Below, piece by piece: positions 9,002 through 18,110 of a stretch of DNA of 64,000 bases (position 1 is its first letter; the number at the start of each line of letters is the position of its first letter). The translations under genes and the position numbers were made by a program. Source of the DNA: Sphingobacterium tenebrionis (GTDB lineage Bacteria > Bacteroidota > Bacteroidia > Sphingobacteriales > Sphingobacteriaceae); NCBI RefSeq assembly GCF_037126265.1, contig NZ_JAYLLN010000015.1, positions 1-64,000 on the forward strand. The letters run 5' to 3'. A model generated the notes under the pieces. The model was given only the letters and a program-made list of their open reading frames with translations. It had not been told where the DNA came from and did no database searches.

Positions 9002-10141
9002 ATGTCTGACCAATTAATTCGTGTCCTTTTTATCGATAGAGACGGCACATTAATTCAAGAACCGGCAGATGAGCAGGTAGACTCATTCGCCAAATTGAAA
9101 TTTTATCCAGGCGCCTTGCAATACTTGCCAAGGATTGCCAAAGAATTGGATTTTGAATTGGTCTTGGTAACTAACCAAGACGGTTTAGGAACTTCTTCCC
9201 ATCCGGATGAGAATTTTTGGCCTGTCCATCATTTGGTGATGGATACCTTCGCCGGTGAAGGCGTAAATTTTGCCCGCGAGCATGTGGATAGGACCTTCCC
9301 GCATGAAAATGCTGATACCCGAAAACCAGGTGTGGGGATGCTGAAGGAATATTTTGATCCTCAAAAATATGATTTGGCAAACTCCTTTGTGATTGGCGAC
9401 CGCGTTAATGATGTGAGATTAGCACAGAATTTAGGCGCGAAAGCCATCTGGCTGCGCAATAACGATGATCTTGGGAAATTGGAAGGCGTGGAAATCAGCA
9501 ACGATGTGGTTGCATTAGAGACTTCCGATTGGAAAGCGATCTATGAATTCCTAAAATTGGGGACCCGTGTGGCCGAGCATCACCGTAAAACCAATGAAAC
9601 GGATATCTATATCAAATTGAACCTGGATGGCAGCGGAAAATCGGATATTGATACCGGGCTACCCTTCTTCGATCACATGCTTGACCAATTAGCTCGTCAT
9701 GGTGCATTGGACCTTACGATCAAAGCCAAAGGCGATCTGCATATTGATGAACACCATACTATTGAAGATACCGGTATTGCGCTGGGTGAAATCTTCCTGA
9801 CTGCTCTTGGAAACAAACGCGGCATTGAACGATACGCTTTTACCCTTCCGATGGACGACTGTCTTGCGCAGGTAGCGATAGATTTTGGTGGTCGCAACTG
9901 GATTGTCTGGGATGCCGAATTCAAAAGGGAAAAAATTGGAGATATGCCTACGGAGATGTTCTTTCATTTTTTCAAATCCTTTTCGGATGCTTCCAAATCA
10001 AACCTGAATGTACAGGCAACGGGAGAAAATGAACACCATAAGATCGAAGCCATCTTTAAAGCCTTCGCCAAAACCATCAAAAAGGCGGTGCGTAGGGATG
10101 CAGATAATATGCAGTTGCCAAGCACAAAAGGATTATTGTAA
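9002..10141 (+). CDS. hisB: Bifunctional histidinol-phosphatase / imidazoleglycerol-phosphate dehydratase
   Basis: 379 residues with both activities fused. The N-terminal HAD phosphatase (about 1-170) has FIDRDGTLIQEP with nucleophile Asp12 and Asp14, LVTNQDGLGT and VIGDRVNDV. The C-terminal dehydratase (about 195-379) has TGLPFFDHMLDQLARHG, HIDEHHTIEDTGIALGE and, later, ENEHHKIEAIFKAFA, the metal-binding His/Glu repeats. It catalyses steps 6 and 8 of histidine synthesis. It starts six bases after hisC, consistent with one operon. Confidence 0.96.
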   Translation: MSDQLIRVLFIDRDGTLIQEPADEQVDSFAKLKFYPGALQYLPRIAKELDFELVLVTNQDGLGTSSHPDENFWPVHHLVMDTFAGEGVNFAREHVDRTFPHENADTRKPGVGMLKEYFDPQKYDLANSFVIGDRVNDVRLAQNLGAKAIWLRNNDDLGKLEGVEISNDVVALETSDWKAIYEFLKLGTRVAEHHRKTNETDIYIKLNLDGSGKSDIDTGLPFFDHMLDQLARHGALDLTIKAKGDLHIDEHHTIEDTGIALGEIFLTALGNKRGIERYAFTLPMDDCLAQVAIDFGGRNWIVWDAEFKREKIGDMPTEMFFHFFKSFSDASKSNLNVQATGENEHHKIEAIFKAFAKTIKKAVRRDADNMQLPSTKGLL

Positions 10142-10179
10142 AACTATTTGAAGACCAGTTGGTTATTAAACATAAATAG

Positions 10180-10770
10180 ATGGTTGGAATCGTAAATTAT
10201 GGTGCTGGGAATATATTCTCCATAACCGCTGCTTTACAGCGCTTGGATATTTCCTACGGCATGATCAATACCAAGGATGATTTTGATCGTTACGATCGGA
10301 TCATTATCCCTGGGGTTGGGCATGCAGGGGCAGCCATGGATAAATTGAAAGCGTCGGGTTTGGCAGAGGCCATCCCCAAGTTGGAAAAGCCAGTTTTGGG
10401 AATATGTGTAGGGATGCAATTGCTGACCGACTTTTCCGAAGAAGGCCATGCCGAACTATTGGGGATTATTCCGGTGAAGACCTTGCATTTTGAAGGTCGA
10501 GTAACCGAAAAAGTACCTCATATGGGTTGGAATAGCATAAGCTTCGACCCTTCCTGTCCATTGTTTAAGGATATTGCAAATAATACGTATTTTTATTTTG
10601 TACATTCTTATTTTATTGAACATGAGGATAGGTATAACATCGCAACCTGTGATTATGGATTAACCTTTTCAGCAGCGATTGCCAAGAACAATTTTTGGGC
10701 AGTTCAGTTTCACCCGGAGAAATCCGGAAAAGCAGGAGAACAGCTCTTACTTAACTTTAGTCATTTTTAA
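10180..10770 (+). CDS. hisH: Imidazole glycerol phosphate synthase, glutaminase subunit
   Basis: 196 residues, class I glutamine amidotransferase. The catalytic triad is visible: Cys76 in LGICVGMQLL, and His178 and Glu180 in VQFHPEKSGKAG; the oxyanion strand is PGVGHAGAAM. It supplies ammonia to HisF, producing IGP and AICAR. It is followed by hisA after 16 bases. Confidence 0.96.
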   Translation: MVGIVNYGAGNIFSITAALQRLDISYGMINTKDDFDRYDRIIIPGVGHAGAAMDKLKASGLAEAIPKLEKPVLGICVGMQLLTDFSEEGHAELLGIIPVKTLHFEGRVTEKVPHMGWNSISFDPSCPLFKDIANNTYFYFVHSYFIEHEDRYNIATCDYGLTFSAAIAKNNFWAVQFHPEKSGKAGEQLLLNFSHF

Positions 10771-10786
10771 TCGAATTTTTGATATT

Positions 10787-11539
10787 ATGTATATTATACC
10801 TGCAATTGATGTATTGGACAAACAGGTTGTCCGTTTAAGAGAGGGCAACTACGACGAGGTTACCACTTATCCGATTTCTTTGGAAGAACAGATCGAAAAA
10901 TACCATGCCAATGGTACGGAGATCGTTCATGTCATAGATCTTAATGGAGCCAAAGGTGATTTTAACAATCAAGCTTATCTATTCGACATCATCAAACGTA
11001 CTGAAATGAAAGTGCAATATGGTGGTGGTGTCCGTAGTATCGAAAAGGTAAAGGAATTGATCGATGCAGGGGTGTACCGCGTCATCGTAGGTACGCAAGC
11101 GATAACCAATCCGGCATTTTTGGAAGAACTTTCTGCATTGAACGAAGGCCGGATCAAATACGCAGACCATATCGTCATTGCCATTGATGTACTGGATGAG
11201 GTGATCAAATATTCGGGATGGCTAGAAAGCTCCCCAATTAAATTAATGGAATACATTGATAAATGTTTGGCATTAGGATTCTATCGTTTCCTATGTACCG
11301 ACATCAGTAAGGATGGTAAATTAGGCGGTGCCGGTGTAGAGCTGTACAGCAAACTACTTGGACATTCGCCGATCATAAAACTGATCGGATCAGGAGGCAT
11401 CAGTTCCATGGCAGATATTGAGGCGCTGAATGATTTGGGTAAAATGGAATCTGTGGTGGTTGGTAAAGCTATCTATGAAAATAGAATCAGCATCGAAGAA
11501 ATAAAAGACTGGAATCTTAAAGCCTTAATCAGTTTCTAA
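10787..11539 (+). CDS. hisA: ProFAR isomerase
   Basis: 250 residues. A longer reading frame begins at 10679 inside hisH, but the ATG at 10787 gives the invariant family start MYIIPAIDVLDKQVVRL. It is a TIM barrel converting ProFAR to PRFAR. The catalytic aspartates are Asp8 and Asp134 (IAIDVLDE); phosphate-binding loops are YGGGVRS and IGSGGISS. It lies between hisH and hisF with short gaps. Confidence 0.95.
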   Translation: MYIIPAIDVLDKQVVRLREGNYDEVTTYPISLEEQIEKYHANGTEIVHVIDLNGAKGDFNNQAYLFDIIKRTEMKVQYGGGVRSIEKVKELIDAGVYRVIVGTQAITNPAFLEELSALNEGRIKYADHIVIAIDVLDEVIKYSGWLESSPIKLMEYIDKCLALGFYRFLCTDISKDGKLGGAGVELYSKLLGHSPIIKLIGSGGISSMADIEALNDLGKMESVVVGKAIYENRISIEEIKDWNLKALISF

Positions 11540-11542
11540 AAC

Positions 11543-12298
11543 ATGTTGGCAAAGCGGATTATTCCCTGTTTAGATGTTAAAGATGGACGCACGGTAAAAG
11601 GGGTCAATTTTGTTGACCTTCGAGATGCCGGTGATCCGGTTGAATTGGCTTGGCAATATTCACAGCAAGGAGCAGATGAACTGGTCTTCTTGGATATTAC
11701 CGCTACACATGAACGTCGTAAAACTACGGTAGACTTAGTGAAAGCAGTAGCTAGTCAGATCAATATTCCCTTTACCATTGGTGGTGGAATCAATGAATTA
11801 GCGGATGCGGATGTCCTGTTGAATGCGGGTGCAGACAAGATTTCCATCAATTCGGCTGCTGTTCGAAACCCAAAACTATTGGAAGAACTGGCCAATGCTT
11901 TTGGTGTTCAATTTGTTGTGTTAGCGGTGGATACCCGTTTCGTGAATGGAAAGAACTATGTACACCTGAGAGGTGGCAGGGATATAACAGATCTGGAGAC
12001 CGAGCAATGGGTAAAAGAAGCAGAGGATAGGGGCGCAGGCGAGATTTTATTGACATCCATGGACCATGATGGTACCAAGAATGGATTTGATAATAACCTA
12101 TTGAAAAAGATAAATGCCAGTATCCACATTCCATTGATCGCCTCTGGCGGTGCAGGAAACCAACAGCATTTTGTCGATGTGTTCCAAGAGGCACAAGTAG
12201 ACGCGGCTTTGGCAGCGTCGGTATTTCATTATGGTGAAATATTGATTCCAGAATTAAAAAATACACTGCAGAACCAAGGGATTCCTGTTCGGTTCTGA
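11543..12298 (+). CDS. hisF: Imidazole glycerol phosphate synthase, cyclase subunit
   Basis: 251 residues, TIM barrel partner of HisH. Catalytic Asp11 (RIIPCLDVKDGRTVKG) and Asp130 (VVLAVDTR) are present, as are the phosphate loops TIGGGIN and IASGGAGN. It uses PRFAR and ammonia channelled from HisH. It starts three bases after the hisA stop. Confidence 0.96.
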   Translation: MLAKRIIPCLDVKDGRTVKGVNFVDLRDAGDPVELAWQYSQQGADELVFLDITATHERRKTTVDLVKAVASQINIPFTIGGGINELADADVLLNAGADKISINSAAVRNPKLLEELANAFGVQFVVLAVDTRFVNGKNYVHLRGGRDITDLETEQWVKEAEDRGAGEILLTSMDHDGTKNGFDNNLLKKINASIHIPLIASGGAGNQQHFVDVFQEAQVDAALAASVFHYGEILIPELKNTLQNQGIPVRF

Positions 12299-12312
12299 TA
12301 TTAACTATCATC

Positions 12313-12900
12313 ATGAATATTGATTTTAAGAAAGGGGACGGTTTGGTTCCGGTGGTTATTCAAGATGCCCAGACATTAGAAGTGTTAATGTTGGGCTATA
12401 TGAATGAGGAGGCTTGGAATAAAACCAATGAAGAGCAAAAGGTTACCTTTTTTTCCAGAAGTAAAAATAGGTTGTGGACAAAAGGAGAGGAGAGTGGGAA
12501 TTTTTTGCAGGTAGTAAGTAGTCATATTGATTGTGACCAAGATACCGTATTGATCAAGGTGAACCCGGCTGGACCAACCTGCCATACAGGTTCCAGAAGT
12601 TGTTTCAATACCCCCTTCAACCAGAATTTCCTATTGGAATTGGAGCGCATCGTGCAACACCGCATCGATTTCCCTTCCGATGAATCCTACGTGAACAGAT
12701 TAAGGAGCAGAGGGATTAATAAGATTGCTCAAAAGGTAGGAGAGGAAGCTGTGGAAACGGTTATTGCCGCACTTACCGAAACCGATAATGACTTTATCAA
12801 TGAGTCATCAGACCTTTTATTCCATTTGATTGTTCTATTAAAGGAAAAGGGAATGAGCTTAGAAACCATTGCCAAAAATTTAGAAGGAAGACATCAATAA
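12313..12900 (+). CDS. hisIE: Bifunctional PR-AMP cyclohydrolase / PR-ATP pyrophosphohydrolase
   Basis: 195 residues, fused HisI (N-terminal) and HisE (C-terminal). HisI shows VLMLGYMNEEAW, WTKGEESGNFLQV and the metal site DCDQDTVLIKV...GPTCHTGSRSCF. HisE shows the MazG-like helices with KVGEEAVETVIAA and SSDLLFHLIVLL. It performs steps 2 and 3 of histidine synthesis and closes the his block. The next gene (WD40) follows after seven bases. Confidence 0.95.
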   Translation: MNIDFKKGDGLVPVVIQDAQTLEVLMLGYMNEEAWNKTNEEQKVTFFSRSKNRLWTKGEESGNFLQVVSSHIDCDQDTVLIKVNPAGPTCHTGSRSCFNTPFNQNFLLELERIVQHRIDFPSDESYVNRLRSRGINKIAQKVGEEAVETVIAALTETDNDFINESSDLLFHLIVLLKEKGMSLETIAKNLEGRHQ

Positions 12901-12907
12901 ACCAAAC

Positions 12908-13819
12908 ATGGCATCCACTTTGGAAATTACATTAGCATCTACGCTTACCGGACATCAAAATCCTGTCTTTGCCTTAGCCCAACCTGAAAATTCCTCGGTA
13001 TTATATACCGGTGGAAATGATAAAGGGGTAGTGGAATGGGATCTGCAGGAAATGAAGTTCAAAAGGATTCTTTGTAAGGTGGGTTCTTCTGTATACAAAC
13101 TATTGTGCATTCCGGATTCTGACCTCTTGGCCATTGGATTGCGTTCTGGGCAACTCTTATTGGTGGATACCCAAAAGCAATCGCTTGTTGCCAATTGGAA
13201 TACGGAATCGGGAGCCATATTTGATATCAAACTTATCCCCTCCAAAAGGGAACTGATCGCTATTGGAGAGGAAGGGTTTGCTTATGTATGGAGTTTGGAA
13301 AGTTTAGAACTTTTATACCGCTTCAAGGTATCCGATACCACCGCGCGTGTCATCAGCCTTTCAGAAGACGGTAAATTATTGGCCTTTGGGGATAAATTGG
13401 GGATGGTCCATGTCCATGATGCCTATGATTTCCATAAATATATAAAAGAGCCAATCCATGAATTGCCGGTAACTTCCTTACGATTTATAAATGGGGAGCT
13501 AATTTCTGGGGGACGGGATGCAAAGATCAATCGCTTGGATCCAAAGACCTTAGAGAAGAAACAGAGCCTAGTGCCACATATGTTCACGGTTTATGGCATA
13601 GACAGCTCGGCTGATAATAATTTTTTGGTAACCGTAAGTAGGGATAAGACCATAAAAATATGGAGATCTACAGACTGGGGTCTTTTAAAGAATATCTCTC
13701 GGGATAAAGGTATAGAAAGCCATTACCTCAGCATCAATAATGTCCTTTGGCAAGAAAATCGGATTTTTACGGTAAGTGATGATAAATCGATTAAGATATG
13801 GAAGGTGGAAACTCATTAA
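12908..13819 (+). CDS. WD40-repeat protein
   Basis: 303 residues with about six to seven beta-propeller repeats and no signal peptide, hence probably cytoplasmic. Clear WD units are FALAQPENSSVLYTGGNDKG...VEWDL, LIAIGEEGFAYVWSL, NFLVTVSRDKTIKIWRS and IFTVSDDKSIKIWKV. WD40 propellers are protein-interaction scaffolds; no enzyme activity is implied. It sits at the end of the his run, seven bases after hisIE, and may simply be co-transcribed. Its 3' end overlaps the convergent TspO-related gene by 29 bases. Confidence 0.9.
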   Translation: MASTLEITLASTLTGHQNPVFALAQPENSSVLYTGGNDKGVVEWDLQEMKFKRILCKVGSSVYKLLCIPDSDLLAIGLRSGQLLLVDTQKQSLVANWNTESGAIFDIKLIPSKRELIAIGEEGFAYVWSLESLELLYRFKVSDTTARVISLSEDGKLLAFGDKLGMVHVHDAYDFHKYIKEPIHELPVTSLRFINGELISGGRDAKINRLDPKTLEKKQSLVPHMFTVYGIDSSADNNFLVTVSRDKTIKIWRSTDWGLLKNISRDKGIESHYLSINNVLWQENRIFTVSDDKSIKIWKVETH

Positions 13820-14624
13820 ACCCTTCTTGCAACTTTCTCCGCACATTACATAGATAGAACGAATACAAGGTAGCGAGAATGCACGCGAATAACATGACAT
13901 ATAGATACGGTTTCATATCCGGATTAATGAAATGTGGCTGCTTGATGTTTTGGATAAGAATGCCAAAAATACCCCAAGCTAAAACAGCAGAAACCGCAGG
14001 GAGATAATGTGTTATGGTATAATAAATACCGTATGCCGTACATGCCAACAGCACAGCTACATTCAACCAGAACAACTCCGAAGAGGAGCTCACCAATTCA
14101 AATTTGGCTAAAATGATCACACTATTGAAAGCCATTAAAATAATCATCCAACCTGTATATACCCCAAAACCTAAACGGATAAAATAGCGAATGAAAGAAT
14201 TCGAAACCAGTTTATGAATTTCTATCCGTTTATTGATCATTAAAATGGTAATCAAACATGCTGATGAACAAATTACAGAAAGGATAAAATGATTGTTCAT
14301 TTTTAATACCATACTCAAACCACAGAATAGTTGATTCAGGATAAGTAGATTACCAATCTTCTTGATCTTAAGGACTGTTCTTGGATTTTCAGCTTCATTT
14401 CTAGAAGCTATAAACATCAGTATCCCTACCAATATCATATTGGCCGAAAGAAATGACCATATCTTAAAGGTAATAGGTGCTGGGGTTAGGTAAGTTGGAT
14501 AGGAACTAATGGCCGTATTGATCGAATTTCCGAAGAAAAAACTGTTGTCCATCAAGATAATCCACGTGAAATTCAACGTGACCATCATGAAATTCAGCAG
14601 AGCCAAAGATTTAGTTCCCGACAT
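13791..14624 (-). CDS. TspO/MBR-related integral membrane protein
   Basis: 277 residues, mostly hydrophobic, with about eight membrane helices. The N-terminal stretch SSYPTYLTPAPITFKIWSFL resembles the 'YPtlftPAgytFsIWgliY' segment of the longer tryptophan-rich sensory protein (TspO-related) family of bacteria, and FGVYTGWMIILMAFN and LACTAYGIYYTITHYLPA fit later helices of that group. TspO proteins bind tetrapyrroles in other organisms; whether this distant relative does is unknown. The 3' end overlaps the convergent WD40 gene by 29 bases. Confidence 0.65.
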   Translation of the reverse strand: MSGTKSLALLNFMMVTLNFTWIILMDNSFFFGNSINTAISSYPTYLTPAPITFKIWSFLSANMILVGILMFIASRNEAENPRTVLKIKKIGNLLILNQLFCGLSMVLKMNNHFILSVICSSACLITILMINKRIEIHKLVSNSFIRYFIRLGFGVYTGWMIILMAFNSVIILAKFELVSSSSELFWLNVAVLLACTAYGIYYTITHYLPAVSAVLAWGIFGILIQNIKQPHFINPDMKPYLYVMLFACILATLYSFYLCNVRRKLQEGFNEFPPSIS

Positions 14625-14701
14625 GTTAGATTAATAATTATTGTTGTGATTCAACGCAAATATACGGGAATTGTTTTACTCTTTATGATAATATTAACGT
14701 T

Positions 14702-15181
14702 TTAACAACTTTCTCCTAAAGTTACTATAATATCCCTTAAATATTTTTCGTCAATTTCATCGAATTCATCCAGTTTATCACTGTCCACATCCAAAATCCC
14801 AATACATTTTCCCTCTTTGAATAAAGGTACTACGATTTCAGATTTCGATAAGGAAGAGCAGGCGATATGTCCAGGGAATTCATCTACATTGGGCACAATG
14901 ATAGTTTCTTCCTTTGCCCAGGCCGTCCCACACACTCCCCGATTATAGGCAATTCGCGTACAGGCTACCGGCCCTTGGAATGGTCCCAAAACTAATTCTT
15001 CTTTTTCCACCAGATAGAATCCTACCCAGAAAAAATGGAACTGCTCTTTCAATGCCGCGCAGATATTTGCCATATTGGCCACAAAATTGGTCTCTCCTGA
15101 AATCAATCCCTTGATCTGTGGAAGGAGGTTTTCATATTGCGTCTGTTTATCTCCTTGGATAATCTGTAAATCTTCTGCCAT
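14702..15181 (-). CDS. msrC: Free methionine-(R)-sulfoxide reductase (GAF domain)
   Basis: 159 residues, a single GAF domain of the fRMsr type. The three functional cysteines are present at Cys74 (VACTRIAY), Cys84 (RGVCGTAW) and Cys108 (HIACSSLSKSEIVVPL), with spacing 10 and 24 as in the E. coli enzyme (84, 94, 118). It reduces free methionine-R-sulfoxide in the cytoplasm. It starts five bases after the ruvA stop, so maeB-ruvA-msrC looks like one transcript. A peptide-type MsrB lies elsewhere in the window. Confidence 0.93.
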   Translation of the reverse strand: MAEDLQIIQGDKQTQYENLLPQIKGLISGETNFVANMANICAALKEQFHFFWVGFYLVEKEELVLGPFQGPVACTRIAYNRGVCGTAWAKEETIIVPNVDEFPGHIACSSLSKSEIVVPLFKEGKCIGILDVDSDKLDEFDEIDEKYLRDIIVTLGESC

Positions 15182-15186
15182 GTAAA

Positions 15187-15771
15187 TTATAATCGTTTTA
15201 AAGCCGCTTTGATCAATTGTTCAACGGTCAAATCTGGCTCTGCGTTATGGATCGCCTGTAGCACTTTGTCGGCTTGCGGTTTTCCAAAACCCAACATCAC
15301 CAAAGCCGTCAATGCCTCTTCAATAGCCGAAGATTTGGTTACCGGCAGCGGAATCAAGGCATCTGGTCCTTGTTTCTTCAATTTGTCCTGTAATTCCAAA
15401 ATAACACGTTGTGCCGTTTTTGGCCCAATACCCTTAATCTTCTGGATAATATTGACCTGTCCGGCAACAATGGCTTGCTGGATCTCTTCCGGAGTAATGG
15501 AAGATAGCATCATACGACCCGTATTTGGTCCTATACCTGAAACGGAGATCAGGTGTTCAAATAAATGCCTTTCGCCTTCTGTTGCAAAGCCGTATAAAGT
15601 CTGGGAGTCTTCTCTAACCTGAAAGGAAGTAAAGAGCTTACAGTCTTCCAAATCTTTGATCTGGCTAAAGGTCGTCAGGGAAATATGCAGGTAATAGCCA
15701 ATCCCACCTACGTCTATAACAACGTGGGTGGGCGCTTTTACTACTAATTTTCCTTTGATGTATTCGTACAT
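15187..15771 (-). CDS. ruvA: Holliday junction branch migration protein RuvA
   Basis: 194 residues. N-terminal OB domain starts MYEYIKGKLV and has the YYLHISLTT strand; two helix-hairpin-helix motifs follow (LISVSGIGPNTGRMML and IQKIKGIGPKTAQRVILEL), then a flexible acidic/Pro-rich linker and a C-terminal three-helix domain (EEALTALVMLGFGKPQADKV). RuvA tetramers hold Holliday junctions for RuvB. It lies nine bases downstream of maeB. Confidence 0.96.
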   Translation of the reverse strand: MYEYIKGKLVVKAPTHVVIDVGGIGYYLHISLTTFSQIKDLEDCKLFTSFQVREDSQTLYGFATEGERHLFEHLISVSGIGPNTGRMMLSSITPEEIQQAIVAGQVNIIQKIKGIGPKTAQRVILELQDKLKKQGPDALIPLPVTKSSAIEEALTALVMLGFGKPQADKVLQAIHNAEPDLTVEQLIKAALKRL

Positions 15772-15780
15772 ACGGAAATG

Positions 15781-18063
15781 TTAGTTATTGTTGTTTTTTT
15801 CGTGCTCAATGGCATCCACCACCGCAATGGTAACCATGTTCACGATCTCACGAACGGAACTGTCTAATTGCAATACATGGACAGGCTTGTTCATTCCCAA
15901 TAGGATTGGTCCTACAGCTTCTGCATTTCCAACTTCCTGTAATAGCTTATAGGCAATATTACCGGATTCCAAATTAGGGAATACCAAGGTATTTGCTGCT
16001 TCGCCATTTAATGCAGAGAATGGGAAATTAGCGGACAACATTTCTGGGTTCAATGCAAAATTCGCTTGGATCTCACCATCAGCTACGATTTCAGGATGTT
16101 CTGCATGAAGGATCTTCACCGCTTGGCGAACTTTATCGGAAACCGTTCCTTCATTGGAACCAAAGTTGGAGTAGGATAACATAGCAATACGTGGTTTGAT
16201 ATTGAATCGCTTAACAGCAGAATCCAATAATACCGTAATATCAGCCAATTCCTGTGGTGTTGGGTCTTCATTAACGGTGGTATCACCAAAGAATAAAGGT
16301 CCTTTATTGGTCATCATGATGTACATACCTGCAACACGGCTTCCTGGTTTGGCACCAATCACCTGCAAAGCCGGACGAATCGTAGATGCGTAATTTCTGG
16401 TCAATCCAGAAATCAAGGTATCTGCCTCACCAAATTCAACCATGCTGGCAGCAAAATAGTTTCTATTGGTCATCAATTTTCGGGAATCCAATTTATTGAT
16501 GCCACGACGTTGTCTTTTCTTGTAAAGATGCTCTGCATATTTTTCGAAACGTGGCGAGTCAATCTCCGCTTGCGGATCGATGATCTCCACCCCATCCAAT
16601 TCAAAAGCATATTCTTTGATGATGTTTTGGATCTTCTCTTTGTTACCTAATAAAATAGGGAATGCAATGCCTTCTTCTTTTACGATCTGGGCAGCACGAA
16701 GGGTTTTGGTGTTATCAGCCTCTGCGAATACCACACGTTTAGGGTTGGTTTTTGCTTTTGCAGATAAATTGCGGATGATGCGGTCTTCCTTACCCAAACG
16801 TTTATGAAGTTCTTCCCGGTAGGCATCCCAATCCTCGATGGTCTTACGAGCAACGCCAGAAGCAATAGCTGCTTTAGCAACCGCAATAGATACTTCCGTG
16901 ATCAAACGTGGATCGGTTGGTTTTGGGATCACATAATCTTTACCAAAACGGATATTACTTTGGTTATAGGCAATGTTAACCTCTTCAGGTACATTTTGTT
17001 TCGCTAATTCGGCAATTGCGCGAACAGCAGCGATTTTCATGTCTTCATTAATGGCTGTAGCGCGTACATCCAATGCACCACGGAAAATATAAGGGAATCC
17101 CAATACATTGTTCACCTGGTTAGGATAATCGGAACGTCCAGTACCCATGATGATATCATCACGAGTTTCAACCGCTAGATCGTAAGCAATTTCAGGATTT
17201 GGATTAGCCATCGCCAAAACAATCGGATTACTGTTCATGGTCAATAACATCTCCTTGGTCAATACATCCGCTTTGGATAAACCAATGAAAACATCCGAAC
17301 CTGCCACGGCATCTTCCAAGGAATGAATGTCACGGTCGGTTGCCCATTCTGCTTTTGTTGCATCTAAGTTGTCACGGTCGTTACGGATAACCCCTTTACT
17401 ATCTAACATCACGATGTTCTCTTTTCTTGCACCAACCGCAACATACATGGCTGTACAAGAAATAGCAGCAGCACCTGCACCGTTCACTACGATTTTCACA
17501 TCAGCAATATCCTTACCTTGCAATTCGCAGGCGTTGATCAAGGCTGCACCAGAAATAATCGCTGTACCATGTTGGTCATCGTGCATCACCGGGATGTTCA
17601 TCTCTGCCTTTAAGCGTCTTTCAATCTCAAAACACTCTGGCGCTTTGATATCCTCCAGGTTGATCCCCCCGAATGTAGGTTCCAATGCTTTTACGATGTT
17701 TACAAATTCATCAACATTCTTGGTGTCCAATTCAATGTCAAACACATCGATATCCGCGAAGATCTTAAATAATAGACCTTTACCTTCCATCACTGGTTTT
17801 CCGGCCTGCGCACCGATATCACCTAAACCTAGTACAGCAGTACCATTACTGATAACCGCTACTAAGTTTCCTTTTGCAGTATATTTATATGCATCCTCGC
17901 TGTTTTCTGCAATCGCCAAACAAGGCTCTGCTACACCAGGAGAATAGGCTAATGTTAAATCTCTTTGGGTACTGTGTGGTTTTGTTGGTACAACGGCAAT
18001 TTTACCTGGACGCCCCATAGAATGGTAGGTTAATGCGTCTTTCTTTCTGTTGATGTTACTCAT
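15781..18063 (-). CDS. maeB: NADP-dependent malic enzyme, MaeB type with phosphotransacetylase-like domain
   Basis: 760 residues, the long hybrid form. N-terminal malic enzyme part (to about residue 425) contains LAYSPGVAEPC, VMHDDQHGTAII, VVNGAGAAAISC and ALANPNPEI-like AMANPNPEI. The C-terminal part (about 430-755) is a phosphate acetyltransferase-like domain with RVVFAEADN, SGLTRNYASTIRPALQ and FPNLESGNIAYKL; in this family it is regulatory (acetyl-CoA binding) rather than a proven enzyme. The reaction is malate + NADP to pyruvate + CO2 + NADPH. It lies 47 bases downstream of dacB and nine upstream of ruvA. Confidence 0.95.
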   Translation of the reverse strand: MSNINRKKDALTYHSMGRPGKIAVVPTKPHSTQRDLTLAYSPGVAEPCLAIAENSEDAYKYTAKGNLVAVISNGTAVLGLGDIGAQAGKPVMEGKGLLFKIFADIDVFDIELDTKNVDEFVNIVKALEPTFGGINLEDIKAPECFEIERRLKAEMNIPVMHDDQHGTAIISGAALINACELQGKDIADVKIVVNGAGAAAISCTAMYVAVGARKENIVMLDSKGVIRNDRDNLDATKAEWATDRDIHSLEDAVAGSDVFIGLSKADVLTKEMLLTMNSNPIVLAMANPNPEIAYDLAVETRDDIIMGTGRSDYPNQVNNVLGFPYIFRGALDVRATAINEDMKIAAVRAIAELAKQNVPEEVNIAYNQSNIRFGKDYVIPKPTDPRLITEVSIAVAKAAIASGVARKTIEDWDAYREELHKRLGKEDRIIRNLSAKAKTNPKRVVFAEADNTKTLRAAQIVKEEGIAFPILLGNKEKIQNIIKEYAFELDGVEIIDPQAEIDSPRFEKYAEHLYKKRQRRGINKLDSRKLMTNRNYFAASMVEFGEADTLISGLTRNYASTIRPALQVIGAKPGSRVAGMYIMMTNKGPLFFGDTTVNEDPTPQELADITVLLDSAVKRFNIKPRIAMLSYSNFGSNEGTVSDKVRQAVKILHAEHPEIVADGEIQANFALNPEMLSANFPFSALNGEAANTLVFPNLESGNIAYKLLQEVGNAEAVGPILLGMNKPVHVLQLDSSVREIVNMVTIAVVDAIEHEKNNNN

Positions 18064-18110
18064 TACAATTTTAGTTTATACTTATATGTGTCGATTATTG
18101 CCTGAATAAT

